From an uncultured Bacteroides sp. (GTDB taxonomy: Bacteria; Bacteroidota; Bacteroidia; Bacteroidales; Bacteroidaceae): a DNA stretch of 63,997 nt. Both the position numbers and the translations under genes were made by a program. Numbering within the stretch: the stretch's first letter is position 1; each line of letters begins with the position of its first letter. Below the pieces are notes generated by a model. It was not told the DNA's origin. It saw only the letters and a list, made by a program, of their open reading frames with translations, and ran no database searches. The stretch covers positions 1 to 63,997 of the forward strand of contig NZ_CAJLKP010000028.1 in the NCBI RefSeq assembly GCF_905207245.1, written 5' to 3'. Positions 17,705 to 28,313 of the stretch are shown piece by piece.

Positions 17705-20700
17705 ATGAAATGCACAATTTATTATTTTAAGCCATTGGGGCTTCTATTCTTATTATGCCTGATACCTATATGGGCATTTTCACAGAACGTTACTGTGAAG
17801 GGTGTTGTGACAGACACCACAGGAGAACCGGTTATCGGTGCAAGTGTAGTACAGAAAGGCACCAGCAACGGTATCATTACAGATATCGACGGCAACTTTA
17901 CACTGAATGTTCCATCCAACAGTACCATCGTAATTTCATTTGTGGGCTACAAGACACAAGAGATTCCTGTAGCCGGAAAGACACAAATCAACGTTACCAT
18001 GAAGGAAGATACTGAAATGCTGGATGAAGTGGTGGTAGTGGGCTACGGACAAATGAAACGTTCGGACCTCACAGGCTCCGTAGTATCGGTGAACGACGCA
18101 GCCATCAAGAAATCGGTACCGACTTCTATTGATCAAGTGTTGCAAGGCCGTGCCGCAGGTGTGCAGATACAGGCCAACTCCGGTACTCCGGGCGCATCCA
18201 CCTCTATCCGCATCCGTGGTATCAACTCACTGAATGCTACGAACCAACCTATATTCGTGATAGACGGTGTAGTTGTGGACTCTGCCACCGATGATGAAAA
18301 CAGCAATCCATTGTCCAGCATCAACCCGTCGGACATCGTGTCTATGGACGTCTTGAAAGATGCTTCGGCAACGGCAATTTATGGTTCGCGTGCGTCCAAC
18401 GGTGTCATCATGATTACCACTAAACGCGGACAGGCAGGAGAAGCGACCGTGACTTACGACGGATATGCCGGCTGGCAAGAAATGCCTACACAGCTCGATA
18501 TGCTGAATCTGCGCCAGTATGCGCAGCATCACAACGACCGTTCCGCCTTGGGACTGGTAGAACAAAGCAGCTCTTTTGTACGTCCCGACCTGCTTGGCGA
18601 AGGAACCAACTGGCAAGACGAGCTGTTCAGCAAAGCTTTCATGACGAGCCACAACATCTCTGTCAGTGGCGGTAACAACAAAACAACTTATGCCTTTAGC
18701 GGTGGATTCCTCGACCAAGACGGTATTGCGCTGGGGTCCAGCTTCCGCCGTCTTTCCCTGCGTGCCAATGTCGATACTGAAATCAAGTCGTGGTTGCGCG
18801 GTGGCGTAAACTTTTCATTTGCCGAATCCAAGCAGAATGTAGGTACTGACAATAATACCATCATGAGCGCACTGATACAACAACCCACGGTTGCCGTTAC
18901 ATCTCCCGATGGTTCATTTGACGGTCCGGACGATGTGTGGATGCCCGAGAATCCGGTGGGACTTGCCTCTATACGTACCAATAACAACCGCAAGACCAAC
19001 TTCCGTTTCAATACCTATCTGGAAGCAACACTACTGAAAGGACTAACCTTTAAGACAGAACTTTCCGCCGACTGGAACTTCAACAACTATTATTATTATC
19101 AGCCCGATTATCAGTTCGGTATCAAGACGAGTGACACACGTACTTCCAAGTGGACCAAAACCAATACGAAATACTGGTCATGGCGCAACATCCTTACTTA
19201 CAACAATACGTTTGCAGAGAAACATAACATCAACGTTATGGTGGGTCAGGAAATGTCTCAATCCAACTGGGAGACACAAGTGGGCACCGCCACAGGTTTC
19301 CTCAGCAACACTACTCCCGATTTGAGCGCAGGCGACGTCACTACTTCTACCACTACGGGTTCGCGCGTGGTGAACTCTATCGCTTCGTTCTTCGGACGTG
19401 CTTTCTACTCTTTCGACGAACGTTACCTGCTGACGGCAACCATTCGCCGGGACGGTTCCTCCAAATTTGCCAAAGGTAACAAATGGGGATGGTTCCCCGC
19501 AGTAGCCCTTGCATGGCGTGCGTCACAGGAATCATTCCTGCAAAACAACGAAGTCATTAACAACCTGAAACTCCGTGCCGGCTGGGGTGCCACGGGTAAC
19601 CAGAATGTCAGCGATTACGCTTACATGGCACTTCTCTCCTACAAAACCACTCCTTGGGGAACCGGCGTGCTGACAGGCAACACAGCCAATCCTGACCTGA
19701 CATGGGAGACGACCCATTCTTATAATATAGGTATAGACCTCGGCTTATTCCAGAACCGTATCGAGTTGATTGCCGATGTATATTACAAGAAGACCAAAAA
19801 CCTTCTGCTCCAGCTCCCCTTACCCGCTTATCTCGGTTCAAGCGGACAAGGAGCGGCATCCAACCCTTGGGGTAACGTAGGTTCTCTTCAGAATAAAGGT
19901 TTCGAACTAACTGTAAATACCACCAACATCACAAACAAGGATTTCCAGTGGACATCGAACCTCGTATTCTCGCTCAACCGCAATAAAGTACTGGAACTTG
20001 ACACCGACAATTCATCCATCGAAAAGAGTTACCAACCCAGTTCGGCCAGCTACATCGTCACCAAGACAACCGTAGGACAGCCTATCGGGCAGTTCTGGGG
20101 ATACAAGGTAATCGGACGTTTCGACGAACCAACGGATTTCTACCGCAAAGACGCTGACGGCAACGTGAAGCAAGTAGCCATTCCGGAAGGCAACACGATT
20201 GCCCAAAATAGTACGTGGATAGGTGACTACATTTATGAGGACCGCAACGGTGACGGTGTCATCAACAACGAAGACTGTACCTACCTCGGAAACCCGGAAC
20301 CGAAATTCACTTATGGTATCGGCAATACATTCTCTTACAAAGGCTTCGACCTGACAGTATTCTTCTCGGGATCATACGGCAACAAGGCACTCAACCTGAC
20401 CCGCTACCGTATCGAAGACCCGCGTTCCAATGGAAATATCCTCAAGTCATCGTTGAACTATGCCCAAATCGGTTTGATAGATCCCAACGGTCCGGATGAT
20501 GATTACCGCAATCTGCATGTAATAAATGGCTCCAGCACCATATTACCTGCCTTGCAGGAATCGGATGCCAACAACAACTTTACCCGCATCAGCGACCTGC
20601 TTGTAGAGGATGCTTCCTATATCCGGCTTCAGAACATCTCTATCGGTTACACATTCCCAAAGAAATGGATAAGCAAAATTTTCCTCAGCAATGCGAGAAT

Positions 20701-20857
20701 TTACGCTAACATACAGAATGTATACACATGGAGCAAATACAAAGGACTTGACCCGGAAGTAGGTTCCATCTACGGAGATGCATTGATGACCGGTGTGGAT
20801 TACGGCCGTTATCCCTCGCCCCGCATCTACACATTCGGATTAAACATATCCTTCTAA
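17705..20857 (+). CDS. SusC-like TonB-dependent outer-membrane transporter (operon A)
   Basis: This is an outer-membrane barrel of about 1050 residues that imports oligosaccharides with its SusD partner. A signal peptide ends at AFSQ. It is followed by a carboxypeptidase-regulatory-like beta domain (VTVKGVVTDTTGEPVIGASV, ~30-110), the plug domain (from about 120, with VVVGYGQMKRSDLTG and RIRGINSLNATNQPIFVIDG), and a barrel ending in an aromatic residue (GLNISF). I use ATG 17705; an upstream TTG at 17678 would spoil the signal peptide. It is first of four genes, SusC-SusD-SGBP-GH10, and xylan is the likely substrate from the linked xylanase. Confidence 0.95.
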   Translation: MKCTIYYFKPLGLLFLLCLIPIWAFSQNVTVKGVVTDTTGEPVIGASVVQKGTSNGIITDIDGNFTLNVPSNSTIVISFVGYKTQEIPVAGKTQINVTMKEDTEMLDEVVVVGYGQMKRSDLTGSVVSVNDAAIKKSVPTSIDQVLQGRAAGVQIQANSGTPGASTSIRIRGINSLNATNQPIFVIDGVVVDSATDDENSNPLSSINPSDIVSMDVLKDASATAIYGSRASNGVIMITTKRGQAGEATVTYDGYAGWQEMPTQLDMLNLRQYAQHHNDRSALGLVEQSSSFVRPDLLGEGTNWQDELFSKAFMTSHNISVSGGNNKTTYAFSGGFLDQDGIALGSSFRRLSLRANVDTEIKSWLRGGVNFSFAESKQNVGTDNNTIMSALIQQPTVAVTSPDGSFDGPDDVWMPENPVGLASIRTNNNRKTNFRFNTYLEATLLKGLTFKTELSADWNFNNYYYYQPDYQFGIKTSDTRTSKWTKTNTKYWSWRNILTYNNTFAEKHNINVMVGQEMSQSNWETQVGTATGFLSNTTPDLSAGDVTTSTTTGSRVVNSIASFFGRAFYSFDERYLLTATIRRDGSSKFAKGNKWGWFPAVALAWRASQESFLQNNEVINNLKLRAGWGATGNQNVSDYAYMALLSYKTTPWGTGVLTGNTANPDLTWETTHSYNIGIDLGLFQNRIELIADVYYKKTKNLLLQLPLPAYLGSSGQGAASNPWGNVGSLQNKGFELTVNTTNITNKDFQWTSNLVFSLNRNKVLELDTDNSSIEKSYQPSSASYIVTKTTVGQPIGQFWGYKVIGRFDEPTDFYRKDADGNVKQVAIPEGNTIAQNSTWIGDYIYEDRNGDGVINNEDCTYLGNPEPKFTYGIGNTFSYKGFDLTVFFSGSYGNKALNLTRYRIEDPRSNGNILKSSLNYAQIGLIDPNGPDDDYRNLHVINGSSTILPALQESDANNNFTRISDLLVEDASYIRLQNISIGYTFPKKWISKIFLSNARIYANIQNVYTWSKYKGLDPEVGSIYGDALMTGVDYGRYPSPRIYTFGLNISF

Positions 20858-20880
20858 TCTTTTAAAACGAATTATACATT

Positions 20881-22569
20881 ATGAAAAATAGAATATTAAT
20901 CATAGCAACACTGGCCGGTTCGCTGGTATTGAGTTCCTGCGAGGACTTCCTGACACACGAAAACACCACCAGTGCCAACCAGGAAACCTTCTTCGACAGT
21001 GATGAAGCTCTGGAAGCTGCTACCGCACCGCTTTACAACTATGTGTGGAACAGTTTCAACGATAAAGCCTATTATAGCATGGGAGACGGACGCGCAAACA
21101 ATATCACAGCCCGTTGGTCCGACTATATCTATCCTTATACAAACTTCACGGAAACAGCCTTGAGCCCGGGCCTTGAAGATGCATGGGGTTCCTTCTATTC
21201 TGTAGTGGCACAGTCCAATTATGCCATCAATAATATCAGAGACTACTCCGGCCCCCAGGTCAGCGAAGCAGCCAAGATACAAGCATACGCCGAAGCACGT
21301 TTCATGCGCGGACTTGCTTACTGGTACATCGGTTCCCTATGGAACAAGGGTATCATCTATGAAAACACAGCGGAGCAGGTGGGCAATTCCGTTGTTCCCG
21401 CCAACCGGGGTGTCGACGTAATAGAATTTGCCATCCGCGACCTTGAGTATGCGGCAGTCAACCTCAGCAAGACAGCTTCCGATGTAGGCCGCGTCACCCG
21501 TTACAGTGCTTACGCTCTTCTCTCGCGTATGTATCTCTCCATGGCAGGACTGACCACCGACGGTGAATACAATGGCAGCAATATTGCTACCGACTTCAAC
21601 CGCGGTTCGCGCAACTCCCATTATCTGGATATGGCACGTAAAGCTGCCTTGAAAGTAATCAATGAAGGCCCATACTCATTGCTTAACAATTACAGCGAAC
21701 TGTTCGCGCCAGCCACATGCAACAACAACAACGAATCCATCTTCCAGTTGCAATGGCTGCAAGGTAGTACGGATGCCATCGGTTGGGGATGCAACAACTC
21801 TATGACCACCTATTTCGGCTGGTCGACCATGGTAGGCGAACAGAACTGGGGAAATGCCACATATGCTTCGTACGACCTTGTGCGCACTTATGATCCTCAG
21901 GACCGCATACGCCGCCACTGCACCATTGCCACCGTCGGTGAATACTACCCGGAACTTAATACGAAGAACGGCGGCTACACATATAATGTGACCGAAACCG
22001 GCTATGACAACAAATGTAACTTCAAGAAGTATGTGATAGGCAAGATTGACGACAATGGACAAAGCTACTCGCAAAGTAGCGGACTCAACACCTACATGAT
22101 GCGCTTGGCAGAAGTATATCTGAATCTCGCCGAAGCTGTCCTCGGCAACAATGCTTCGACTAGCCAACCAGAAGCTCTCGACCCCTTCAACGCAGTGCGC
22201 AAACGTGCCGGAATGCCGGAACTGACGAGCATCACGTACGAGAACATCCATTACGAACGCCGCATCGAATTCGCATTGGAAGGACAATATTGGTATGACC
22301 TCCTGCGCCGCTCTTACTACCGGCAGCAGGAAGTGGTGAACTACCTCAATAACCAGGAACGTAATGCCGGTTACGAATGGGACGAAACCGAAGCTTGCCA
22401 ATATGCAAAGACTTCTGATGGAACCGGAGTTTCCATCGCTACGTCAGCCAATCTCACTCTGCCGATTTCGGATGTAGACCGCGGACGCAATCCTCTTTTA
22501 AATAACGACCCGGTGGCCTACGAATTCGGTGCAAGGGAAGTTACAGAAAATGATTTGTTCAATGATTAA
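20881..22569 (+). CDS. SusD/RagB-like surface glycan-binding lipoprotein (operon A)
   Basis: This 562-residue alpha-helical TPR-type lipoprotein forms the lid of the SusC transporter. The signal peptide ends LVLSSCED with the lipidated Cys near residue 20. Family features include the N-terminal helix segment SANQETFFDSDEALEAATAPLY, RFMRGLAYWYIGSLW, and the C-terminal RRIEFALEGQYWYDLLR. It starts 23 bp after susC, confirming an operon. Glycan specificity is inferred from context. Confidence 0.95.
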   Translation: MKNRILIIATLAGSLVLSSCEDFLTHENTTSANQETFFDSDEALEAATAPLYNYVWNSFNDKAYYSMGDGRANNITARWSDYIYPYTNFTETALSPGLEDAWGSFYSVVAQSNYAINNIRDYSGPQVSEAAKIQAYAEARFMRGLAYWYIGSLWNKGIIYENTAEQVGNSVVPANRGVDVIEFAIRDLEYAAVNLSKTASDVGRVTRYSAYALLSRMYLSMAGLTTDGEYNGSNIATDFNRGSRNSHYLDMARKAALKVINEGPYSLLNNYSELFAPATCNNNNESIFQLQWLQGSTDAIGWGCNNSMTTYFGWSTMVGEQNWGNATYASYDLVRTYDPQDRIRRHCTIATVGEYYPELNTKNGGYTYNVTETGYDNKCNFKKYVIGKIDDNGQSYSQSSGLNTYMMRLAEVYLNLAEAVLGNNASTSQPEALDPFNAVRKRAGMPELTSITYENIHYERRIEFALEGQYWYDLLRRSYYRQQEVVNYLNNQERNAGYEWDETEACQYAKTSDGTGVSIATSANLTLPISDVDRGRNPLLNNDPVAYEFGAREVTENDLFND

Positions 22570-22585
22570 CAAACAATAGAAGATT

Positions 22586-23989
22586 ATGAAAAGCTTAAAA
22601 TATATATGGATATTATGCTTGTCATGCCTGGCAACGGGTCTCACCTCATGCAATGAGGATGATGAATACTTTGACAGCAAATACCAAAGCGTAAAAATTG
22701 TGGTTGACCAAATTTATCTGGAAAATTACGAATCATCCGTGCCCGACCGTCCCGTAACCTTCGCACGCCTCGGTCAACTGATCCGGGTGGAAGGCAGCGG
22801 ACTCTATGGCATGAAGAAAGTCTACATCAACGGATATGAAACTTATTTCAACCGCGCATATGTGACAGACCGCTCCATGCTGATTCAAATCAACAGCAAT
22901 ACACCCGTTGAAGATGCCGAAGAGGCCGACCGCAATGTCATCCGCTTTGTGAAAGATAACGCCACATTGGAGTATCCACTCATCATCCGCGCAGCTTCGC
23001 CCACGATAACCGGTATCAGCAATACGATGCCTAAAGCCGAGGAAACTGTAACCGTCTATGGAACAGGCCTGCAGGAAACCATCAAAGTAACCTTGCCCGA
23101 TGGAACAGAAATCACCACCGGCATTGAGAGTGACAAAGACGGTGAATGGTATTCATTCATCATGCCCAAGAATATTTCGGGAGGCGGTTCCATCTACTCT
23201 GAAGGTGCCAACGGACAGGCTGCCACACCGGCTTACTTCAACTTTACAGACTGCATGATACTCGACTTCGACGGCAAGGGTACCCAAGGCTTCTGGAGTT
23301 GGACAGAAACAGGCTCTATGATAAATGCCGACGACCTCGTAGAAGATCCATACGACAGCGGACGCGGAAAATGCGTTCAGATTGTTCCCCAACGTCTGAT
23401 AGATGCAGGAGTTATATCCGGCAAACCTCGTGTGTCCGAATGTTGGACAGCCGGCAACGATGATGCGGCAGACGATTGGAGCCGTATGTATTCCTACATT
23501 CCGGCAACCACTCCACTGAGTGAGGTAGCGTTGCAGTTTGACGTCTACGTGCCCGACACATGGAGCGGCACCGGACATCTGCAAATATGCTTGTTCAACA
23601 ACTTCAACTTCGCCGGTATCGGTTCCGACGATGACGGCGCTTCCAATCAGGTGGCATTCTATGTGCCTTGGATTCAAGACGGTACCATTGTTCCGTTCTC
23701 AACTACAGGCTGGCAGACTGTAACCATTCCATTCAGCAAGTTCAACAAGTATGCAACTATGATAGAGGATAAGGAAAGTCCGGTATTCCAGAATGTGGTA
23801 GACGACCGTAATGCCGCTACTTACAGAAACTTCGGCATCGGTTTCGTCAATACGGATTTCACCTATCAGGACGTAAGTGTTACATCTACCGCTTTTTCAA
23901 GCCGTGTTTATTTGGATAATTGGCGCGTAGTGCCTTGCAAGAATATTGTTATCTCCGATTATCCCGAAGATGAAGAAACTACAGAATAA
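22586..23989 (+). CDS. Surface glycan-binding protein (SGBP), IPT/TIG domains
   Basis: This 467-residue lipoprotein (signal peptide ending GLTSCNED) lies directly after susD, where Bacteroides glycan loci place a SusE/SGBP-type binding protein. Residues ~35-220 form two IPT/TIG-like Ig folds (GQLIRVEGSGLYGMKKVYING and EETVTVYGTGLQETIKVTLPDG). The C-terminal ~240 residues form a beta-sandwich binding domain like that of SGBP-B proteins, rich in Trp and Tyr (FWSWTETGS, ECWTAGND). The role is to hold xylan at the cell surface; the ligand is inferred from the xylanase 32 bp downstream. Confidence 0.85.
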   Translation: MKSLKYIWILCLSCLATGLTSCNEDDEYFDSKYQSVKIVVDQIYLENYESSVPDRPVTFARLGQLIRVEGSGLYGMKKVYINGYETYFNRAYVTDRSMLIQINSNTPVEDAEEADRNVIRFVKDNATLEYPLIIRAASPTITGISNTMPKAEETVTVYGTGLQETIKVTLPDGTEITTGIESDKDGEWYSFIMPKNISGGGSIYSEGANGQAATPAYFNFTDCMILDFDGKGTQGFWSWTETGSMINADDLVEDPYDSGRGKCVQIVPQRLIDAGVISGKPRVSECWTAGNDDAADDWSRMYSYIPATTPLSEVALQFDVYVPDTWSGTGHLQICLFNNFNFAGIGSDDDGASNQVAFYVPWIQDGTIVPFSTTGWQTVTIPFSKFNKYATMIEDKESPVFQNVVDDRNAATYRNFGIGFVNTDFTYQDVSVTSTAFSSRVYLDNWRVVPCKNIVISDYPEDEETTE

Positions 23990-24021
23990 ACTCAGTAGAA
24001 ACAAATTAAACATTAAGAATT

Positions 24022-26343
24022 ATGAAACTAAATAGAATTATTCTTCCGCTAATGGTTGGCGCACTGACATGGAGTAGTTGCGACGACCAGATTATGGAAT
24101 GGAAAGAATCCGACGGAAGTGTCACTGCTTCTGATATTCCCCTCGCCCTGAAGGAGAAAATAGCGAACTATGACTATATCAAAGCGTATGCGGCACAGTA
24201 TGCGCCCAATATGACAATAGGTCTTGGCTTAGGAGCCGATTTGTATATCAACGACGCAGCATACAAAGCCGTGGCCGATGCGAACTTCCAGATGTTTACG
24301 ACGGGGAATGCCATGAAACATTCCGCCGTAGTAAAGAACAACGGCGATCTGGACTTTACAACCATCGATGCATTTCTGAACGCAGTGCCTACCGATATCA
24401 AGGTGTACGGACATAACTTCCTTTGGCACACCCAACAAAGGCAAACGTATCTGAAATCGTTGATTGCCCCGGAAGTAATTATCGAAGTAGACGATGACGA
24501 TGTATGCGAGAACATCGTCGGCAACTTCGGCTTTGAAGGCGGAAATGCAGAAGGCTGGACAGGCCTGTGGGGTAAATATACTTATGCTGTAGAACAACCG
24601 GGATATGACAGTAATTATGCCCTGCATTTCACGATGACCAACGAAACAAAAGACAACTATGATTGTCAGTTGTTCTGGCCTACCGGAATGCTTGAGACAG
24701 GAGTAACGTACGCCTACTCATTCTGGGTAAAATCAGATGCCGGTCTTGAAGTTCAATTTATAGGTCAGAATGCAGCTTATGACGGTATTTATAAAGAAAA
24801 ATTCACCGCACCAAGCGACTGGATTCGATGCACAGGTGAATTTACCTATACAGAAAGTGATAAAAAAGACATTGAACGCGTAGGTATCCAGTTCGGTGGA
24901 ACACCGGGAAGCAATCTGTGGGTGGATGACTTCAAGTTCGGCAAGAAGATTGAAGAAAAGATGATCAATATCATAGATGATGGGAAGTTTGAAGACGGAA
25001 CTCTCGGCTCGTGGTTCGGCTGGGGTAATGGTTCTACTCGCTCTATTTCTGAAAAAGGAGAAGGTTATAATAGCGACTACTGCATGATAATGGTCAACCC
25101 TTCTGATGGTGATTCATGGAGTGCTCAAACTGCTCATTCATTCCCTGAGGAATTAACTGTAGGAAAGACCTACATGTATTCAGTTATGGTGAAGGCAACA
25201 GTCATCAATCCGGATTTCACCCTACAGGTGCAAGATTCCAACGGTGGCAATGGTGAAGGATACGTAAGTGGTGAAACAGTCGTAGACCAATGGGTTCCTA
25301 TTGAAGGGGAATTTATATGCAAAAACGAAGGCATGGCACGTCTCTGTATCAACTACGGTAAAGTGGGAGGAACTTATTACATAGATAATTTCAAATTCGG
25401 CGAAAAGAAAGAAACCGCAGAAGTTAAGAACACGCTCCGTGCCACAACCCGCGCCGGTGGCATCACTTATAAGTTCAAGACTGCCGAAGAAAAGAAAACC
25501 GCCCTGCTGGGTGCCATGGAAGCATGGATCAAAGGCATGCTGGAACATCCGGGAATGGACCGCGTAAAGGAATGGGATGTAATCAACGAGCCTATCGCCG
25601 ACAACAACCAGTGGCGTGGCATAGACGGCAACTTCATGAGCAACGGAGACGATGCTCCCGACACAGCACCTGTAGAAGATCCGGCAAGTGGTCTGAGCCT
25701 GAACTGGGCAAGTGATCACTTCTATTGGGGATACTACATCGGTAAGGAATATGCAGTGAAGGCCTTCGAGTATGCACGCAAATATGCACCTGCCGATACC
25801 AAACTTTATGTTAATGACTATAATCTGGAGACAAACCCAAGCAAACTGGCTGCCTTGATAGACTTCGTGAAATACATTGAGGATAACGGACAGGTTGTGG
25901 ACGGTATCGGTACCCAAATGCACGTACAAGGTGCCAGCATCACAAGAGCACAAATCGATGCCATGTTCAAGGCTATGGCTGCCACCGGCAAGTTAATCCG
26001 CGTCACTGAACTGGATGTTGCATTAGGAACTTCCAGTCCCTCCGCCGAACAACTGGCAACCCAAGCAAACGTCTATCAGATGATTTTCGAATCATTCAAA
26101 GAGAATGTCCCCGAAGCACAACAGTCAGGTATCACCATCTGGACGCTGAGCGACAATGCCGCAGAGCATGAATACTGGTTATCCGGTGATGCTCCTAACT
26201 TATTCGATGCAAACTATGGACGCAAACATGCCTATAAAGGCGTATGCGACGGAATTGCCGGAAAAGATATAAGTGAAGACTTCAGTGGCGACGACTGGAA
26301 GAATGCATATGAAACAGAAGAGGAGGAGACTCCCGCTGAATAA
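24022..26343 (+). CDS. Surface endo-1,4-beta-xylanase GH10 with two inserted CBM4_9-like modules
   Basis: This 773-residue lipoprotein (signal ending WSSCDDQ) cleaves the xylan backbone outside the cell. The (beta/alpha)8 GH10 domain is split: the N-part (~35-155) has TIGLGLGADLY and VYGHNFLWHTQ, and the C-part (~475-755) has the acid/base Glu523 (WDVINEPI) and nucleophile Glu663 (RVTELDV). Between them sit two complete beta-sandwich modules, ~162-312 and ~313-458, each starting in a N/D-G-x-FE-G-W pattern and ending LWVDDFKFG or YYIDNFKFG. This arrangement is known for gut Bacteroides xylanases. It is the last gene of operon A. Confidence 0.95.
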   Translation: MKLNRIILPLMVGALTWSSCDDQIMEWKESDGSVTASDIPLALKEKIANYDYIKAYAAQYAPNMTIGLGLGADLYINDAAYKAVADANFQMFTTGNAMKHSAVVKNNGDLDFTTIDAFLNAVPTDIKVYGHNFLWHTQQRQTYLKSLIAPEVIIEVDDDDVCENIVGNFGFEGGNAEGWTGLWGKYTYAVEQPGYDSNYALHFTMTNETKDNYDCQLFWPTGMLETGVTYAYSFWVKSDAGLEVQFIGQNAAYDGIYKEKFTAPSDWIRCTGEFTYTESDKKDIERVGIQFGGTPGSNLWVDDFKFGKKIEEKMINIIDDGKFEDGTLGSWFGWGNGSTRSISEKGEGYNSDYCMIMVNPSDGDSWSAQTAHSFPEELTVGKTYMYSVMVKATVINPDFTLQVQDSNGGNGEGYVSGETVVDQWVPIEGEFICKNEGMARLCINYGKVGGTYYIDNFKFGEKKETAEVKNTLRATTRAGGITYKFKTAEEKKTALLGAMEAWIKGMLEHPGMDRVKEWDVINEPIADNNQWRGIDGNFMSNGDDAPDTAPVEDPASGLSLNWASDHFYWGYYIGKEYAVKAFEYARKYAPADTKLYVNDYNLETNPSKLAALIDFVKYIEDNGQVVDGIGTQMHVQGASITRAQIDAMFKAMAATGKLIRVTELDVALGTSSPSAEQLATQANVYQMIFESFKENVPEAQQSGITIWTLSDNAAEHEYWLSGDAPNLFDANYGRKHAYKGVCDGIAGKDISEDFSGDDWKNAYETEEEETPAE

Positions 26344-26357
26344 TGAGTGAAGACAGG

Positions 26358-26390
26358 AAATTTGGTAAGGCTGGAGCCTTACCAAATTTT
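26358..26390 (+). terminator. Operon A terminator
   Basis: A perfect 14-bp stem AAATTTGGTAAGGC / GCCTTACCAAATTT with loop TGGA lies 14 bp after the GH10 stop. The A/T ends of the stem provide the U-rich tail, and it would work in both directions. Confidence 0.85.
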
Positions 26391-26438
26391 CCATTAAACA
26401 ATGAACAAAACACCCTTTTTACCCTCTGAAACGGGAAG

Positions 26439-26547
26439 ATGTACGATAAACGAAAAATTATGTAACATCCGGCAGGGGTAATGTAACTGAAATGAAGTTT
26501 TCTGCAACACTGCGAGAAGCATCCTAAATTATAGCTTACTATCTTTG
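26439..26547 (+). promoter_or_regulatory. Operon B promoter with four phased ATGTWACAT repeats
   Basis: Motif starts are 26439 (ATGTACG), 26460 (ATGTAACAT), 26481 (ATGTAACTG) and 26502 (CTGCAACAC), exactly 21 bp apart throughout. The -7 box TATCTTTG begins at 26540, 38 bp after the last repeat. The GH35 ATG is at 26586. This is the cleanest of the four related promoters. Confidence 0.75.
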
Positions 26548-26585
26548 TTGCTACAGAAAATAGTTCAAATCAATACCAGCAAATA

Positions 26586-28295
26586 ATGAAGAATTGGATT
26601 TTATTTTTGGCAACCAGTCTTATATTCGTACACGTAAATGCTCAGAAAAGTACATTGCAGAAACAAGGTACTGCCACACAACTGGTAGTAGACAGCAAGC
26701 CTTTTCTTATTTTAGGTGGTGAATTAGGAAACTCATCTGCCGCCTGCATAGAAGATATTGAACGCATCTTCCCTAAACTTCAACGCATGGGACTGAACAC
26801 AATACTCGTTCCGGCATACTGGGATTTGACTGAGCCGCAAGAAGGCCAATTCGACTTCACACTTACAGATAAAGTCATCGACCAAGCACGGCAGAATAAC
26901 CTGAAAGTAATCTTTCTCTGGTTTGGAGCCTGGAAGAACTCCATGAGTTGCTATGCTCCCCTCTGGTTCAAGGAAAACTATAAGAAATATCCGCGCGCCT
27001 ATACGCAAAACAGGAAACCACTCGAAATAGCCAGCGCATTTTCCGAAAATGTTTATCAGGCAGACAGCCACGCTTTTTCTCAATGGATGAAACACATCGC
27101 AGCCATTGATAAAGAGGAAGGCACCGTCATCATGATACAGATAGAAAATGAGATAGGTATGCTGGAAGATGCAAGAGACTACTCCAAGGAAGCCAATGCA
27201 CTGTTCAATGCGCCGGTTCCCGCCGAGCTGATGAAGTACCTGCAAAAGAACAAGAAGACACTCCATCCTGAAATGCTACAAAAATGGGAAAGCCAGGGTT
27301 GCAAAAAGCAAGGTACTTGGCAGGAAGTATTCGGAGCCGATATCTATACCGACGAACTTTTTATGGCCTGGCACTATGCCCGTTATGTAGAAAGAATGGC
27401 ACAGGAAGCTCGGTCTATCTATAACGTTCCGCTTTATGTAAACGCTGCCATGAACAGCCGCAACCGCAAGCCCGGTGAATACCCATCTGCTGGTCCGTTG
27501 GCACATCTTATCGATATATGGCACTGTGGAGCACCCAGCATTGATTTACTCGCACCCGACCTTTACGACAATGGCTTCACGAATTGGGTGGCTAAATACA
27601 AACTGCACAACAACCCATTGTTCATTCCCGAAATAAAACTGACGGATAATAATGGTGTAAGGGCTTTCTACATTTTCGGTGAGCATGACGCCATCGGCAT
27701 CAGCCCGTTCTCTATTGAAGACGGTCCCGATTCTCCCAACGCTCCATTGGTAAAAAGCTATAATACATTAAAGGAAATGATGCCCCTCCTAACCCGATAT
27801 CAGGGGAAAGGTGTAATGAAAGGATTACTCTTCGATCAGGAAAATAAAGAAAACATCCTCTATCAGGATGATTTAAAGATAATCTGCCGCCACTTCTTCA
27901 CCCTACCCTGGGACCCACGTGCCAGAGATGGCAACACATGGCCCGAAGGAGGTGGTATTCTGCTGAAACTTGCCCCGAATGAATATATCATAGCAGGTAG
28001 CGGCATTGTCATCGAATTTGAAAAAGCTACTGAAAACCAAACCAAAGCACAGGCTTTGGGCGAAGATGGTTTCGCCCAGACAGGAGGAAAGGGAGAGACA
28101 ATAATAAGTAAAAAGGTGGCGTGGAAAGGTGCTCGTTGTGGCATTGGTTCAGTGGACGAGGTGAAAGTGAATGAAGACGGTACTTTCTCATATATTCGTC
28201 GCCTGAATGGTGATCAGGACCATCAGGGGCGCCATGTACGTATCTCAGTAGGAGATTTCCGCATCTTACACGTGAAGTTGTATGAATATAAATAA
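26586..28295 (+). CDS. GH35 family beta-galactosidase-like enzyme (with DUF5597 C-terminal domain)
   Basis: This is a 569-residue periplasmic glycosidase with a signal peptide ending HVNAQ. The (beta/alpha)8 domain spans ~30-380 with GGELGNSSAA, the acid/base pair in QIENEIG (Glu189) and the nucleophile in FIPEIKL (Glu349). The C-terminal ~180 residues form the beta domain seen in DUF5597/GH35 proteins. It may remove terminal galactose from complex xylan side chains; the family also contains exo-acting enzymes of other specificity, so the linkage is not settled. It is the first gene of operon B. Confidence 0.85.
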   Translation: MKNWILFLATSLIFVHVNAQKSTLQKQGTATQLVVDSKPFLILGGELGNSSAACIEDIERIFPKLQRMGLNTILVPAYWDLTEPQEGQFDFTLTDKVIDQARQNNLKVIFLWFGAWKNSMSCYAPLWFKENYKKYPRAYTQNRKPLEIASAFSENVYQADSHAFSQWMKHIAAIDKEEGTVIMIQIENEIGMLEDARDYSKEANALFNAPVPAELMKYLQKNKKTLHPEMLQKWESQGCKKQGTWQEVFGADIYTDELFMAWHYARYVERMAQEARSIYNVPLYVNAAMNSRNRKPGEYPSAGPLAHLIDIWHCGAPSIDLLAPDLYDNGFTNWVAKYKLHNNPLFIPEIKLTDNNGVRAFYIFGEHDAIGISPFSIEDGPDSPNAPLVKSYNTLKEMMPLLTRYQGKGVMKGLLFDQENKENILYQDDLKIICRHFFTLPWDPRARDGNTWPEGGGILLKLAPNEYIIAGSGIVIEFEKATENQTKAQALGEDGFAQTGGKGETIISKKVAWKGARCGIGSVDEVKVNEDGTFSYIRRLNGDQDHQGRHVRISVGDFRILHVKLYEYK

Positions 28296-28313
28296 ATAAC
28301 TGAAAATATAATC